DNA of 64,000 bases from Saccharibacillus sp. CPCC 101409 (GCF_030518235.1 NZ_JAULSA010000003.1:248001-312000); one strand, 5' to 3'. Positions 43,900 through 53,326 are shown, counted from the first letter of the stretch. The notes: generated by a model from the sequence alone, not told the origin. Made by a program: numbers and translations.

Positions 43900-45326
43900 A
43901 GCTGCTGCCGAGTCTCCTTTTCCTCAAGCTGTTCGATCAAACTCAGATAGTGGTCTTCCAGAGCGGCATTGGCGTTATCGAAGCTGGCTATGTAGTCTGC
44001 TTTCGACAGATCCCCAAGCGGTTTCATTCCGTCTTTATCAAAGCTGTATCCTAATGTAACGACAGGAGATTCTTCGGAGCGAAAGGTTTCCAGTTTGTCT
44101 GCCAGTAAAATATTGGTTGTGGATCGCACCACATAATCGCTGTGTGTGGAGATCACCACTTTAACTCCGAGTTTCGCTAATTTAGCAAGTATGCCGGCCA
44201 TATTGATTTGATTCTCGGGATCGAGATTCATTTCCGGTTCGTCCACGAACAAAATATCTCCAAAGCTGAATCTGTACTTCAAATAATACTCCAGCCCGAA
44301 TAGAGACTTAGCGGAAGAAGAAGCGGCTTTCAACGGGATTTTATGTTTGCGATAGCGCGGGCTTGAGTCGGCTCCGAAAGAATAGAGCTCTCGGTAATAA
44401 TATTCGTTTTGATTTTCGTCGTATTCGTATTTTCCGCGAAGAATGTTTTTTGAGAATTCCGTCCAAGTATCTTTTCTATCGTGATTCGGATCTGGATCAG
44501 GAAATTTCTCTTCATGATTAATATCTAGAAGCGTTAAATATTTCATATAATCTGCTATAGGCATCGGATAAGTGGCCAAAGGCTTTTTAACATTCTCCAC
44601 ATCAAAGGTTTCAGAAGATCTTATCGTCATTAATTCATTTCTAAAAACATTTATTCCATTTCTTTCAGCAGGGACATATAAAACATTAGAAGATGGAAAT
44701 AAACGATAAGAAAAGACAGAAGCACAAATTCTTAATAAGTAATCTTTTACAATTGGGCTTTCCAGATCCCAACCTTCTAATGCCCAAATATGTTCATCTT
44801 GAGATAAATGCGGGATAATCGAGCTAGCATCTTTGATTTCGATACTCCATTCCTGGTTCTTTGCTGTAGAAATATAAACAGATACTTTCAAATTTTCTTT
44901 GAGTCCCGATTTTGCGTATTGACCTTCCATATCTGTAGCGACTCTGTTATTGGAGTTTTGTTCAAAAAAATCTAAATCAGATCTTTCTATTTCTATTTTA
45001 GTATTTTTGAACTCGGATCTCGGCAGATTAAAAAGGTGAGGCAGATCTTCATGGATCGACTTATTTATTCTTTTTAGCGTTTCTTCAATAAAATAATTCG
45101 TTATATGATCTTTTTTTACTTTCATTTTCAGACCCGATTCTTCACTGTAGAGGTTTGAGAAGTAATCAAATAATATTTCGTTTTTCAAGCTATCTATTTT
45201 TTTGAAAATCCCGTACAGCAGATAGGAAACATAAGTTTTGCCTGAATTGTTTTTACCGATCAGAATCGTTTCTTGACCGAGATGGATCTCCAATTTTTTG
45301 ATAGGACCCAACTGCTCTACCTTCAC
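43896..45326 (-). CDS. AAA/ABC-type ATPase, putative defence partner
   Basis: A 476-residue P-loop ATPase of the AAA_15/AAA_21 (OLD/RecF-like) kind. Walker A is GKNNSGKT at 24-31, an ABC-signature-like SSSAKS is at 336-341, Walker B is ILFVDEPEMNLDP from 358, and the switch His is in STHSD at 393-397. Between the halves lies a 300-residue helical and strand region without known motif. GTG at 45326 follows AGGTGA; a GTG three codons earlier is possible. It lies in an AT-rich patch and overlaps the nuclease-like gene by 4 bp. Such ATPases pair with nucleases in several phage-defence systems; this pair is not one I recognise. Confidence 0.8.
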   Translation of the reverse strand: MKVEQLGPIKKLEIHLGQETILIGKNNSGKTYVSYLLYGIFKKIDSLKNEILFDYFSNLYSEESGLKMKVKKDHITNYFIEETLKRINKSIHEDLPHLFNLPRSEFKNTKIEIERSDLDFFEQNSNNRVATDMEGQYAKSGLKENLKVSVYISTAKNQEWSIEIKDASSIIPHLSQDEHIWALEGWDLESPIVKDYLLRICASVFSYRLFPSSNVLYVPAERNGINVFRNELMTIRSSETFDVENVKKPLATYPMPIADYMKYLTLLDINHEEKFPDPDPNHDRKDTWTEFSKNILRGKYEYDENQNEYYYRELYSFGADSSPRYRKHKIPLKAASSSAKSLFGLEYYLKYRFSFGDILFVDEPEMNLDPENQINMAGILAKLAKLGVKVVISTHSDYVVRSTTNILLADKLETFRSEESPVVTLGYSFDKDGMKPLGDLSKADYIASFDNANAALEDHYLSLIEQLEEKETRQQL

Positions 45327-45427
45327 TCCGCTCACCTACTTTGAATTTTTAAACAACCGGTTAAACCTGGGAAGTTACTCTCGGGATTACCGACATTCTA
45401 ACATAACCGTAGAAGGCAGACTAGAAT

Positions 45428-45536
45428 GCTGGTAAGTCAAGCTGATTCCAAAATTCTATAAAGGAAACTGGGTGCAAGTCCGATATATGGGTTATTAAAA
45501 GTTTTCGGAAATCTAGTTGTGCAAAACTTAGCCAGC
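45428..45536 (+). other. Possible structured leader RNA
   Basis: GCTGGTAAGT at 45428-45437 pairs with ACTTA-G-CCAGC at 45526-45536, a 10 bp stem with one bulge, enclosing about 88 bases that contain GGAAACTGGGTGCAAGTCC. It lies 40 bp before the first soluble chemoreceptor gene. Parts of the loop resemble conserved riboswitch strings but I could not match any known class. Confidence 0.35.
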
Positions 45537-45576
45537 AGGCAGAATTATAAAATTAGGTTTAGCGGGAGGAAGAGTT

Positions 45577-46491
45577 GTGGCTATAAACCGATTGAACGAT
45601 GAACAAGTCAGCGACGCAGTCGTCATGAAAGCCCTGGAAGACAACCTGGCGATTATTCGCTTCGGTCTGGACCGCAAGGTGGTTTATGTAAACGATAACT
45701 TTGCAAAAGTCATGGGCTACACGTCGGAAGAAATGCTGGGCATGGATCATAAGCAGTTCTGCACCCAGAACTTTGTAGAGAGCTCGGGTTACGAGCGTTT
45801 CTGGCTGCAGCTGATGAAAGGCAACAGCTTCGAAGACAAAGTCGAACGTAAGACGGCTTCGGGCAAACGCATCTGGCTGCAGGCGACGTATATGCCGGTC
45901 TTCGGCGACGGCGGGAGAGTGCTGGGGATCGCCAAAGTGGCGTCGAACATCACGGAGCGCCTGGAAACGATCGCCACGGTGATGACCGAGCTTCAGCAGA
46001 TGTCGGACGGCCTCAATATCCGCGCCGAAGCCGGCATCCAGCGCAGCCAGACGCTGCTGGAAAGCATCGAGCATATCGCGGAAGTGTCCGGCGAAAATAT
46101 CGATACGCTGTCCAGTCTTCAGCGTCAGGCGGAATCGATTCGCGGCATCGTGCAAACGATTCAGGAGATCGCGTCTCAGACCAACCTGCTGGCGCTCAAT
46201 GCGGCGATCGAAGCGGCCCGCGCGGGCGAGCACGGACGCGGCTTCGATATCGTCGCCAAGGAAGTGCGCAAGCTGGCGAGCCGCGTCAGCGATTCGATCG
46301 TCGAGGTGCGCCAGAATATCGTAGGGATTACCAAGGAAGTCGAAAATATTACCAACGGCACCAACCGGGCCCGCAATACCGTGACGCAGAGCCAGGAACA
46401 GATCCGGCTGGCGATCGACGAATTTGCCGATATTTCGGCCGCTTCGGGCGAACTCGACGCGCAGGCGAAAGAGTTTTCCAAGCTGATCTAG
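45577..46491 (+). CDS. Soluble PAS-containing chemoreceptor, copy 1
   Basis: A 304-residue methyl-accepting-type signalling protein without membrane helices. A PAS domain (about 20-130: [32 protein letters not shown]) is followed by a short signalling hairpin whose tip is [20 protein letters not shown] and [18 protein letters not shown]. The tip would bind CheA/CheW. The hairpin is far shorter than that of membrane chemoreceptors. GTG start after GGGAGGAAG. The next gene is a paralogue, so the pair arose by duplication. A PAS ligand such as a redox cofactor is possible; I see no direct evidence. Confidence 0.87.
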   Translation: MAINRLNDEQVSDAVVMKALEDNLAIIRFGLDRKVVYVNDNFAKVMGYTSEEMLGMDHKQFCTQNFVESSGYERFWLQLMKGNSFEDKVERKTASGKRIWLQATYMPVFGDGGRVLGIAKVASNITERLETIATVMTELQQMSDGLNIRAEAGIQRSQTLLESIEHIAEVSGENIDTLSSLQRQAESIRGIVQTIQEIASQTNLLALNAAIEAARAGEHGRGFDIVAKEVRKLASRVSDSIVEVRQNIVGITKEVENITNGTNRARNTVTQSQEQIRLAIDEFADISAASGELDAQAKEFSKLI

Positions 46492-46592
46492 GGCTTGTCT
46501 CGCTTGATCGAGACAGACAAGCCGCAGATGATATCCGGCGTGTCGTTACCCTGATGCGACGAAGCGGAAGGCCGGACTTCATCCGGCTTTTT
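46492..46592 (+). terminator. Double hairpin terminator
   Basis: GGCTTGTCTCG pairs with CGAGACAGACAAGCC just after the stop, and a second hairpin GCCGGA/TCCGGC at 46571-46586 is followed by TTTTTT. They separate the two chemoreceptor genes, which are therefore separate transcripts. Confidence 0.8.
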
Positions 46593-46789
46593 TGCCGCGT
46601 TCGCCTGAATGAGTTCGCGATGAATTCATATGGAATAAAATTCAATAATTTTTTTCTGAATAAAAGTCGAAATAACTAATAATAAGCCGGCAAGGGACGA
46701 TATATAAGAATAAGGTAAAAGATTGTGCGAAATTGGATTGCCGGAATCTGAGTTTGGTTTATTTAAATTTCAGGAATGGGTGGTTGGTT

Positions 46790-47698
46790 ATGAACGTGAA
46801 GATCCCGACGGAAGTAAATAATGAACTGGTAATCGCCGCGCTGGAGAAAAATCTTGCGCTGATCCGCTTCGATTTGAACCGCCGCGTCGTTCACGTCAAT
46901 GCGAACTTCGCCCATGCGATGGGATATACGGAGCAGGAAATGATCGGCATGCAGCACCGGCAGTTCTGTTTCCCGGAATTCGTGAACAGCACGGAGTACG
47001 AAAAGTTCTGGCGCGACCTGCTGGCGGGCCGCAGCTATCAGGACAAGATCGAGCGCATGGACGCGCACGGGGAGCGGATCTGGCTGGAAGCGACGTATAT
47101 GCCGGTGGTCGACCACGACGGCAAAGTGCTGTCCGTGTTCAAAGTCGCAACGAATATCACGCGCCGGCAGAAGAATATCGAAGAAGTGGTCGTCGAGCTT
47201 CAGCAGATGTCGGAAGGGCTGAACGTCCGGGCGGAAACGGGCATTACCCGCAGCCAGGAGCTGCTGGAAAGCATCGAGCGCATCGCGGTATCGTCCAGCG
47301 AAAATATCACGACGCTCGCCAGTTTGCAGCACCAGGCGGAGTCGATTCGCGGCATCGTGCAGACGATTCAGGAGATCGCGTCGCAGACGAGTCTGCTGGC
47401 GCTGAACGCGGCGATCGAAGCGGCGCATGCGGGTGAGCACGGCCGGGGCTTCGATATCGTGGCGAAAGAAGTGCGCAAGCTGGCCGGCCGCGTTACCGAG
47501 TCGATCGTCGAGGTGCGCCGCAATATCGAAGGCATCACGAAGGAAGTCGCGAACATCGCCCAGGGCACGAACCAGGCGCAGCACAATATTTCCAAAAGCC
47601 AGCTGCAAATCCGCACCGCCATGGAAGAGTTCGAAGATATCTCCGCCGCTTCCGAGCAGCTCGACGCGCGGGCGCGCGACTTCAACAGCATTATTTGA
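46790..47698 (+). CDS. Soluble PAS-containing chemoreceptor, copy 2
   Basis: A 302-residue paralogue of the preceding chemoreceptor: PAS domain (EKNLALIRFDLNRRVVHVNA, YTEQEMIGMQHRQFC) and a short signalling hairpin with [20 protein letters not shown]. Its tip has Ser and His where copy 1 has Asn and Arg. No membrane helix. ATG 46790 follows a weak GGGTGG site; an upstream TTG frame is less likely. It has its own AT-rich upstream region (46620-46789). Confidence 0.87.
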   Translation: MNVKIPTEVNNELVIAALEKNLALIRFDLNRRVVHVNANFAHAMGYTEQEMIGMQHRQFCFPEFVNSTEYEKFWRDLLAGRSYQDKIERMDAHGERIWLEATYMPVVDHDGKVLSVFKVATNITRRQKNIEEVVVELQQMSEGLNVRAETGITRSQELLESIERIAVSSSENITTLASLQHQAESIRGIVQTIQEIASQTSLLALNAAIEAAHAGEHGRGFDIVAKEVRKLAGRVTESIVEVRRNIEGITKEVANIAQGTNQAQHNISKSQLQIRTAMEEFEDISAASEQLDARARDFNSII

Positions 47699-47721
47699 AC
47701 AGGCGGCGCTGCGGGCGCATG

Positions 47722-47766
47722 CAAAAAGGTCTGAACCGACGCACGAATGCCGGGAAGGCCTTTTTT
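47722..47766 (+). terminator. Terminator after second chemoreceptor
   Basis: AAAAAGGTC pairs with GGCCTTTTT (one G-T pair or bulge) and ends in a T-run. Confidence 0.6.
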
Positions 47767-47879
47767 GTCGTGCCCGGAAGAACTTTTATAAGAAGAACCT
47801 TTATAATAGGGAGTATATCTTGCAAAGGCATCCGCCGCGAAAACGCGGGCGGAGTCCTCGAAAGGAGCGATAGCGGACG

Positions 47880-48896
47880 ATGCGGCTGTCCATACTGGAT
47901 TATTCGGAGATTCGCGCGGGCGGCTCGCCCGAAACGGCGCTGGCCGAATCGGTTCGGCTGGCGCAGGCGGCCGAGCGCTGGGGCTACACCCGCTACTGGG
48001 TTTCGGAGCACCACGGCAACCGGGTGCTGGCCGGCTCCGCGCCCGAGATTCTCGTCTCGGCGCTGGCGGCGGCGACCGGAGGCCGCATGCGCGTGGGTTC
48101 CGGCGGCGTAATGCTGCCGATGCACAGCCCGTTCAAGGTGGCGGAGAGCTTCTCGGTGCTCTCGGCGCTGTACCCCGGCCGGATCGATCTCGGCGTCGGC
48201 CGCTCTACCGGCGGAGCGGCGCCGGCGTCGAAAGCGCTGCTGGACGGGCGCAGCGGTTCGTTCCGCCTGTACCCGCGGCAGGCGGAGCGGTTGGCCGCGT
48301 ATATTCGCGGCACGGGAGACGTGCGGGCTCTGCCGGCGCCGGCGGACGGGCCGGCGCTGTGGCTGCTCGGCTCCAGCGAAGACGGAGCCGGTATCGCCGC
48401 CGCGAACGGAATGGGCCTGGCTTACGGCCATTTCGTTCGCGGCCGGACCGGACGCGAGGCGGTGCGCGCTTACCGCGAGCGCTTTGCGCCCGCGCGGCCC
48501 GGCGACCGGCCCGCGGTGATCGTGTCGCTCTTCGCGGTCTGCGGCCGCGACGAAGCGCAGGCGGAGAAGCTTGCGCGCGTCTTCGACGATTACCTGCTGG
48601 ATATCGCCGAAGACCGCAAACTCGATCGGGTTCCGACGATCGGGGAAGCCGAATCGCGTTCGTACACGGAGCGCCGGCTTGAAGCGATCGCGGCGGGCCG
48701 CGCCCGCATGGTTGTCGGCGATCCCGCAAGCGTGCGCCGGCAGTTGATCCGGCTCGCGGATCTGTACGAAGCCGACGAACTGATGCTGGCGACGGTATCG
48801 CCGGATTTCGAGCTCAAACTCGAGATGTACCGGCTGCTGGCCGAAGCCTTCAGGCTGCCCGGTCTCGCTTCCGGCGATCCGGCCGCCGGGACTTAA
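47880..48896 (+). CDS. LLM class flavin-dependent oxidoreductase
   Basis: A 338-residue luciferase-like protein: RLSILDYSEIRAGGSPETAL, RYWVSEHHGNRVLAG, VGSGGVMLPMHSPFKVAESF and LGVGRSTGG are the blocks of the MsnO8/YwcH-like group. FMN-dependent, substrate unknown. It differs clearly from the LLM protein at 2619, so it is not a recent duplicate. A GAAAGGAGC site precedes the ATG. Confidence 0.87.
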   Translation: MRLSILDYSEIRAGGSPETALAESVRLAQAAERWGYTRYWVSEHHGNRVLAGSAPEILVSALAAATGGRMRVGSGGVMLPMHSPFKVAESFSVLSALYPGRIDLGVGRSTGGAAPASKALLDGRSGSFRLYPRQAERLAAYIRGTGDVRALPAPADGPALWLLGSSEDGAGIAAANGMGLAYGHFVRGRTGREAVRAYRERFAPARPGDRPAVIVSLFAVCGRDEAQAEKLARVFDDYLLDIAEDRKLDRVPTIGEAESRSYTERRLEAIAAGRARMVVGDPASVRRQLIRLADLYEADELMLATVSPDFELKLEMYRLLAEAFRLPGLASGDPAAGT

Positions 48897-48910
48897 CCGT
48901 TCGGGCCGTT

Positions 48911-49103
48911 TCTGCATATCCGCAGCAATTCGACCCTGTTTAAGCGGGATAGGGCGCGATTGCTGCATATCCGCAACAAAAAAAGCGCGATCCGGATTTT
49001 TTGGCCGGTATCGCGCTTTCTTGTCTCCGAATTGATGCGTATCCGCATCAATGCCGCCGTTTTCCCGCCGAAACGGCTCCGATTTATGCCGATTTGCAGC
49101 AAT
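48911..49103. repeat. Intergenic four-unit repeat, family C (copy 1)
   Basis: Units TCTGCATATCCGCAGCAATT (48911), ATTGCTGCATATCCGCAACA (48959), ATTGATGCGTATCCGCATCA (49031) and TGCCGATTTGCAGCAAT (49087) surround a central terminator-like hairpin with GCGCGATCCGG / CCGGTATCGCGC. The first three units are themselves palindromes. A matching element is at 57486-57679. It fills the spacer between the LLM gene and the split epimerase gene. Confidence 0.8.
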
Positions 49104-49243
49104 GCCCCTTCTTCGGCATCCATTTGCGCGTTTGCGCGCAAATCCGCGCCCTGCCCGCTCGCGCCTCCGCGCCCTGCCCACTCGCGCTTCCGCGCCCTGA
49201 CCGCTTGCGGCGGCGCTTCGCTTTTTCAACCCCTTACCCTCTT

Positions 49244-50326
49244 TTAGACTCGCCGCTTCGCAATATCCGCCAGCGCTTCGCGCAGTTCCGGATAACGGAA
49301 TTCGTATCCTTTGCGCAGCAGCCGCTCCGGGGCGACCCAGCGGCTTTTGAGGATCAGCTCCGTCTCGGTGCGGATGACGGCCGCGCCCAGTTCCAGCATC
49401 CAGGCGGGAGCGGGCAGGCCGAAGCCGCGGCCGTAAGCGCGGCGCAGCTCGCGCATCAGCTCCGCGTTCGTGACCTGCTGCGGCGCGGAAGCGTTGAACG
49501 CGCCGGACAGTTCCTTGTTCCGCCGCGCGTAATCCACGATGCCACACAGATCGTCGATATGAATCCAGCTGAAGCGCTGGTCGCCCGGCCCCTGGCGTCC
49601 GCCGATGCCGAAGCGCACCAGGTTCTTGTACGGCGTCATCACGCCGCCGCCCGGGCCGAGCGCGATCGCGATGCGCAGCACGATCTGCCGCGTGCGCGGC
49701 AGGTCGAAAGCGAAGAACGCTTTTTCCCAGGCTTTCGCCACCTCCACCGAAAAGCCGCTGCCGAACTCGCCGCCTTCTTCGGTCATCGGGCGGTCCCGCG
49801 CATCGCGGTAAATCGTCGCCGTGCCGGAATTGATCCACAGCTCCGGCGGATCGGCGCACTCCCGCACGGCTTCGCCTAGGGCGTGTCTTCAAACCTACTG
49901 AAGTGCATCTTTAGCTGCCTTTTCGCCCGCTGCCGCGTCACGTTCCCTTGACGTGCCCCGGCACGCCTTCGGAAAAGTTCCTTGCATCGAACGAAAATTC
50001 AGCCAAATCTGCTTCCTTCGAGGTTTGAAGACACGACCGAGAATCGTCGTCGTTTGCGTCCGCGAGTCCATGATCTGCCGGCGGTTGCGTTCGTTGTAGC
50101 GGCAGTTGACCGACCGGCCCGCCAGATTGACGAGCATCTCCGCCCCGTCCAGCGCTTCGACGATGCCGGCCCGGTCGTTCCATGCGATATGTCCGTCGTG
50201 TCTGGAGATCATCGCCACTTGATAACCGAGTTTCTTGTAATACCGCTCCAGCGCGCCGCCGATAAAGCCGGTGCCGCCGGCCAACACGATGCGCCGTTCG
50301 GATCCGACGGTCGAAAGCGTACTCAT
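49244..50326 (-). pseudogene. TIGR01777 family epimerase, split by a MITE
   Basis: The 5-prime part (50326 down to 50039) encodes MSTLSTVGSERRIVLAGGTG and the FIGGALERYYKKLGY glycine loop up to MDSRTQTTTILG; the 3-prime part (49878 down to 49244) continues EAVRECADPPELWINSGTAT to the end. This is the SDR39U1/YfcH-like family of cell-division-associated NAD epimerases. The two parts are in the same frame but separated by a 160 bp element containing TAG and TGA (49895 and 49889). Removing the element plus one TA (162 bp) restores an intact 306-residue protein. Confidence 0.88.
49879..50038. mobile_element. MITE, TA-flanked, copy 2
   Basis: A 160 bp element with inverted ends GGGCGTGTCTTCAAACCT and AGGTTTGAAGACACGACC. 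TA lies on one side (49877-49878); the other side reads GA (50039-50040), one base off. Read in reverse it matches the element at 30816-31014. No transposase inside. Confidence 0.88.
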
Positions 50327-50524
50327 CAGGCCATTCTCTCCTCCCGGCGAATCGATTCTGCAATCGAAAGCGCTTTTTTGTTCCAATCTTTAATTTAGTA
50401 CCCGAAAATCCTCAAAATGGCTTTAATTTATGAGCAAATTTGACGATAAATCGGAAAGAAGCGCAAGCGGCAAGAACGGGTGTAGTCCAAGCATCGATTG
50501 AAAATATCGCTGGAGGAGACATGG

Positions 50525-52033
50525 ATGGAACGACAACTGACGAAGAGCGGAGAACGTGAAAAACATACAGATTCCGGCTGGAACGTACTGCTGGTTTCAG
50601 GCGACCGGGAGCTGTTCTCGGCCGCGCGCAGCGGATTGGCCGGGTTTGAGTTCGAAGGAAAAAAAGTAAACGTAACGCTGGCGGAAAGCGAACGCGAAGG
50701 CCGCCAGAAGCTGGCCGATCAGCCGGACATGGCGGTGGTGCTGCTGGATCTGGGGCCGGCCGGAGACTGCGCGGCGCTGGAGTTGGTCGAATTCGTCCGC
50801 GGCACGCTGTCCAACGCCGCGGTGCGGATCGTGGCCCTGGCGGGCGAAGCGCATTTCGACGCCGAAGAAGAGATTCTGCTCGGCTACGAGATCGACGGGC
50901 TGCGGCCGAGGGAAGAACTGGAAGCGGGACGACTGCGGGCGATGCTTGCCGTGCCCCTGCGCGCCTACCGCGATTTCAAAACGATCGAGCGGGAGAAGAA
51001 GAGCCTCGAATACGCGGCGCTGTCGTCTTCGCTCGTGCTGAACGCCGTATCGCCGGAGGAGCTGGGGCAGGACGTGCTGCGGCATCTGGCCTCGATCCTG
51101 AACACCAAAGGCGCTTACGACGGCATCGTGCTCCAGAAGCGCAAGCACAAATGGCGCAATGTGGCGTCGGTCGGCAAATACACGCATCTCAATGCGGACG
51201 AACTGCCGCTGGATGCGGACAACGTCCTGCCGCTGCTGCATACGTTCAACCGGCATTCGATGACGATGGAAGGCTTCACGTTCTACTCGCCGGGCGCGGG
51301 AGGCACCGAGCGCCTGATCTTTATCGACGCCGGCCGGCAGCTTGGCGAGTGGGAGCAGTATCTGGCCGAAGCGTACTGCACGAATACCGACGCGGTGTTC
51401 GAGAATCTGGAGCTGCGCAGGGAAATCGAGAATACGCAAAAAGAAATCATTTACACGCTGGGCGAGATCGCGGAAACGCGTTCGAAAGAAACCGGCTTCC
51501 ATGTCAAACGGGTGGCGGAGTATACCAAACTGCTGGCGCTCAAATACGGGCTGCCGGAAGAGGAAGCCAAGCTGCTGGAGCTGGCGAGTCCCATGCACGA
51601 TATCGGCAAAGTGGGCATCAGCGACTCCATTCTCAACAAACCGGGCAAGCTGACGGAAGACGAATACCGGTTGATGCAAACGCATGCGCTGTCCGGCTAC
51701 GAGATGCTGAAGCATTCGAACCGCCCGATCCTCAAAACGGCGGCGATCATCGCTTTGCAGCATCACGAAAAATACGGCGGCGGCGGGTATCCGCACGGAC
51801 TGCGCGGCGAAGAAATCCATCTGTACGGCCGCATCACCGCGATCGCCGATGTGTTCGACGCGCTGGCGAGCGACCGGGTGTACAAAAAAGCATGGCCGCT
51901 GGATGAGATCGTCGAGCTGTTCGAACGCGAACGCGGCCGGCATTTCGATCCCGTCTTGACCGATCTGTTCCTGGAGCATCTGGGCGAGTTTCTGATGATC
52001 CGGGCGGCTTATATGGATGAAAAAGTCTTTTGA
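50525..52033 (+). CDS. HD-GYP cyclic di-GMP phosphodiesterase with DUF3369 domain
   Basis: A 502-residue protein. Residues about 15-150 are receiver-like (DMAVVLLDLGPAGD) but lack clear phosphorylation geometry; residues 150-300 form a DUF3369 domain; residues about 320-490 form HD-GYP with ASPMHDIGKVGI, HALSGYEML, ALQHHEKYGGGGYPHGL and AIADVFDALASDR. It would hydrolyse cyclic di-GMP. ATG 50525 follows GGAGGAG. It is directly upstream of an exopolysaccharide operon with a c-di-GMP receptor, so it may tune that operon. Confidence 0.9.
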   Translation: MERQLTKSGEREKHTDSGWNVLLVSGDRELFSAARSGLAGFEFEGKKVNVTLAESEREGRQKLADQPDMAVVLLDLGPAGDCAALELVEFVRGTLSNAAVRIVALAGEAHFDAEEEILLGYEIDGLRPREELEAGRLRAMLAVPLRAYRDFKTIEREKKSLEYAALSSSLVLNAVSPEELGQDVLRHLASILNTKGAYDGIVLQKRKHKWRNVASVGKYTHLNADELPLDADNVLPLLHTFNRHSMTMEGFTFYSPGAGGTERLIFIDAGRQLGEWEQYLAEAYCTNTDAVFENLELRREIENTQKEIIYTLGEIAETRSKETGFHVKRVAEYTKLLALKYGLPEEEAKLLELASPMHDIGKVGISDSILNKPGKLTEDEYRLMQTHALSGYEMLKHSNRPILKTAAIIALQHHEKYGGGGYPHGLRGEEIHLYGRITAIADVFDALASDRVYKKAWPLDEIVELFERERGRHFDPVLTDLFLEHLGEFLMIRAAYMDEKVF

Positions 52034-52222
52034 GCCGCCGGGGCCGCACGGCCCATATACAAAGTTCAAAGCCTGCGCGGGCCCGCGTCGGGCTTGTTTG
52101 TTTGCTTCTCCATGACTTTTGTTCGATATGACTAAAATTGCATTTTTATCTCATAATCATTATGATAAGAAGAAATTTGCGGGGGAATTTATTGTTTTTC
52201 TTCTTGAACAAGGAGCCGAAGA

Positions 52223-53326
52223 ATGAAAAACAAGCGAAAACTTTTACGCCGGAGCCTGCTCGCTCTCGCTGCCGCCGGTCTGCTGGCGCTGGTCGTCGCT
52301 TACAGCCTGAAAGGAGCGTTCCGGATGCAGCCGTTTACCTCGCCGACCCAGTCTTTTATCGAGACGCATATGAAGAACGCCAACGGAACGATCGCCACGT
52401 ACCTGCGCGAAGCGAAGCCGCAGGAAGCCGATATCGTCGCGGGACGCGAAGCGCTGTCGGAATCGCTCGGATTCTGGATGGTTTATGCGGCGCAGCGCGG
52501 CGATCGGCCCCGCTTCGAGCAGGCGGTGTCGGCGCTGAAGCGGTTTTTCCTGGCGCCGGAGAACTATCTGTATTGGAAGCTGGACGAAGACGGAACAGCT
52601 TCCGTTACGACCGAAGCGCTCGGCGACGACCTGCGCGTGATCGGGGCGCTGCTCGAAGCCGCCGACCGGTGGGAGGAGCCGGAATATTCGCGCCTGGCCG
52701 CTTCGCTGTCCGAAACGCTGAACCGCAGCGTGCGAAGCGGCGAATATTTCGTCGATTTTCACGATTTTGCAAACGGCCGTTCCGCTTCCGTGTTCAGTCT
52801 GGCTTACGACGATATCGGCGCGCTGCGGCGCATGAATGCGGCCGGACTGATCGACGGAGACATGCTGGAGCGCCACGCCGCGCTGCTGCGGGATATGCCG
52901 GTCGACGGCGTTTTCTATCCGAAAAGTTATGCGGTGTCCACGGGCGGGTTCGTCTACGACGACACCGTCAATCTGATCGATCAGCTGCTGGTCGGCCTGC
53001 ACGGCGCGGAAGCCGGCAGAAAGCCGTCGGAGCTGACGGAGTTTCTGCGGCGCGAATTCGCGCAGCGCGGGCGGCTGCCCGGGCGCTATGATCGCGAAAG
53101 CCGCAAGCCCGCGGCCGATTACGAATCCCCTTCCGTCTACGGCCTTGCCATTTTGCTGGCGCTGGAAGAAGGCGACCGCGAATGGGCGGCGGCGCTTGCG
53201 AAGCGGATGCTTGCGCTGCGCGGCGAAGACGGCGCTTATTCGGGCGGCTACGTGTTCGACGGCGATACCCATGTGTTCGACAATCTGCTTCCGCTGCTCG
53301 CCGAGGACCGTTTGCACGATCGTTAG
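52223..53326 (+). CDS. GH8-like exported protein of an exopolysaccharide operon
   Basis: A 367-residue protein with an N-terminal signal anchor (residues 10-30) and a GH8-type all-helical barrel: LSESLGFWMVYAAQRGDRPR with the conserved Glu, then TTEALGDDLRVIGALLEA with Asp, and PSVYGLAILLALEEGD. GH8 enzymes act on beta-1,4 glucans or chitosans. Such proteins accompany synthases, as YdaJ does in Bacillus subtilis ydaJKLMN. AAGGAGC precedes the ATG. The receptor-like gene follows after 62 bp. Confidence 0.82.
   Translation: MKNKRKLLRRSLLALAAAGLLALVVAYSLKGAFRMQPFTSPTQSFIETHMKNANGTIATYLREAKPQEADIVAGREALSESLGFWMVYAAQRGDRPRFEQAVSALKRFFLAPENYLYWKLDEDGTASVTTEALGDDLRVIGALLEAADRWEEPEYSRLAASLSETLNRSVRSGEYFVDFHDFANGRSASVFSLAYDDIGALRRMNAAGLIDGDMLERHAALLRDMPVDGVFYPKSYAVSTGGFVYDDTVNLIDQLLVGLHGAEAGRKPSELTEFLRREFAQRGRLPGRYDRESRKPAADYESPSVYGLAILLALEEGDREWAAALAKRMLALRGEDGAYSGGYVFDGDTHVFDNLLPLLAEDRLHDR

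Noticed and set aside
45428-45536. Cobalamin or c-di-GMP riboswitch call.
   Set aside because: GGTGCAAGTCC and an AGCCAG-type end are present, but the B12 box and the CCCCGCNACTGTAA core are missing, and the c-di-GMP consensus strings do not align. Kept only as an unassigned structure.
47691-49892. Long minus-strand frame of 733 codons opposite the LLM oxidoreductase.
   Set aside because: It is in a shifted phase to the real epimerase fragment and antisense to the LLM gene; composition is that of a shadow frame.
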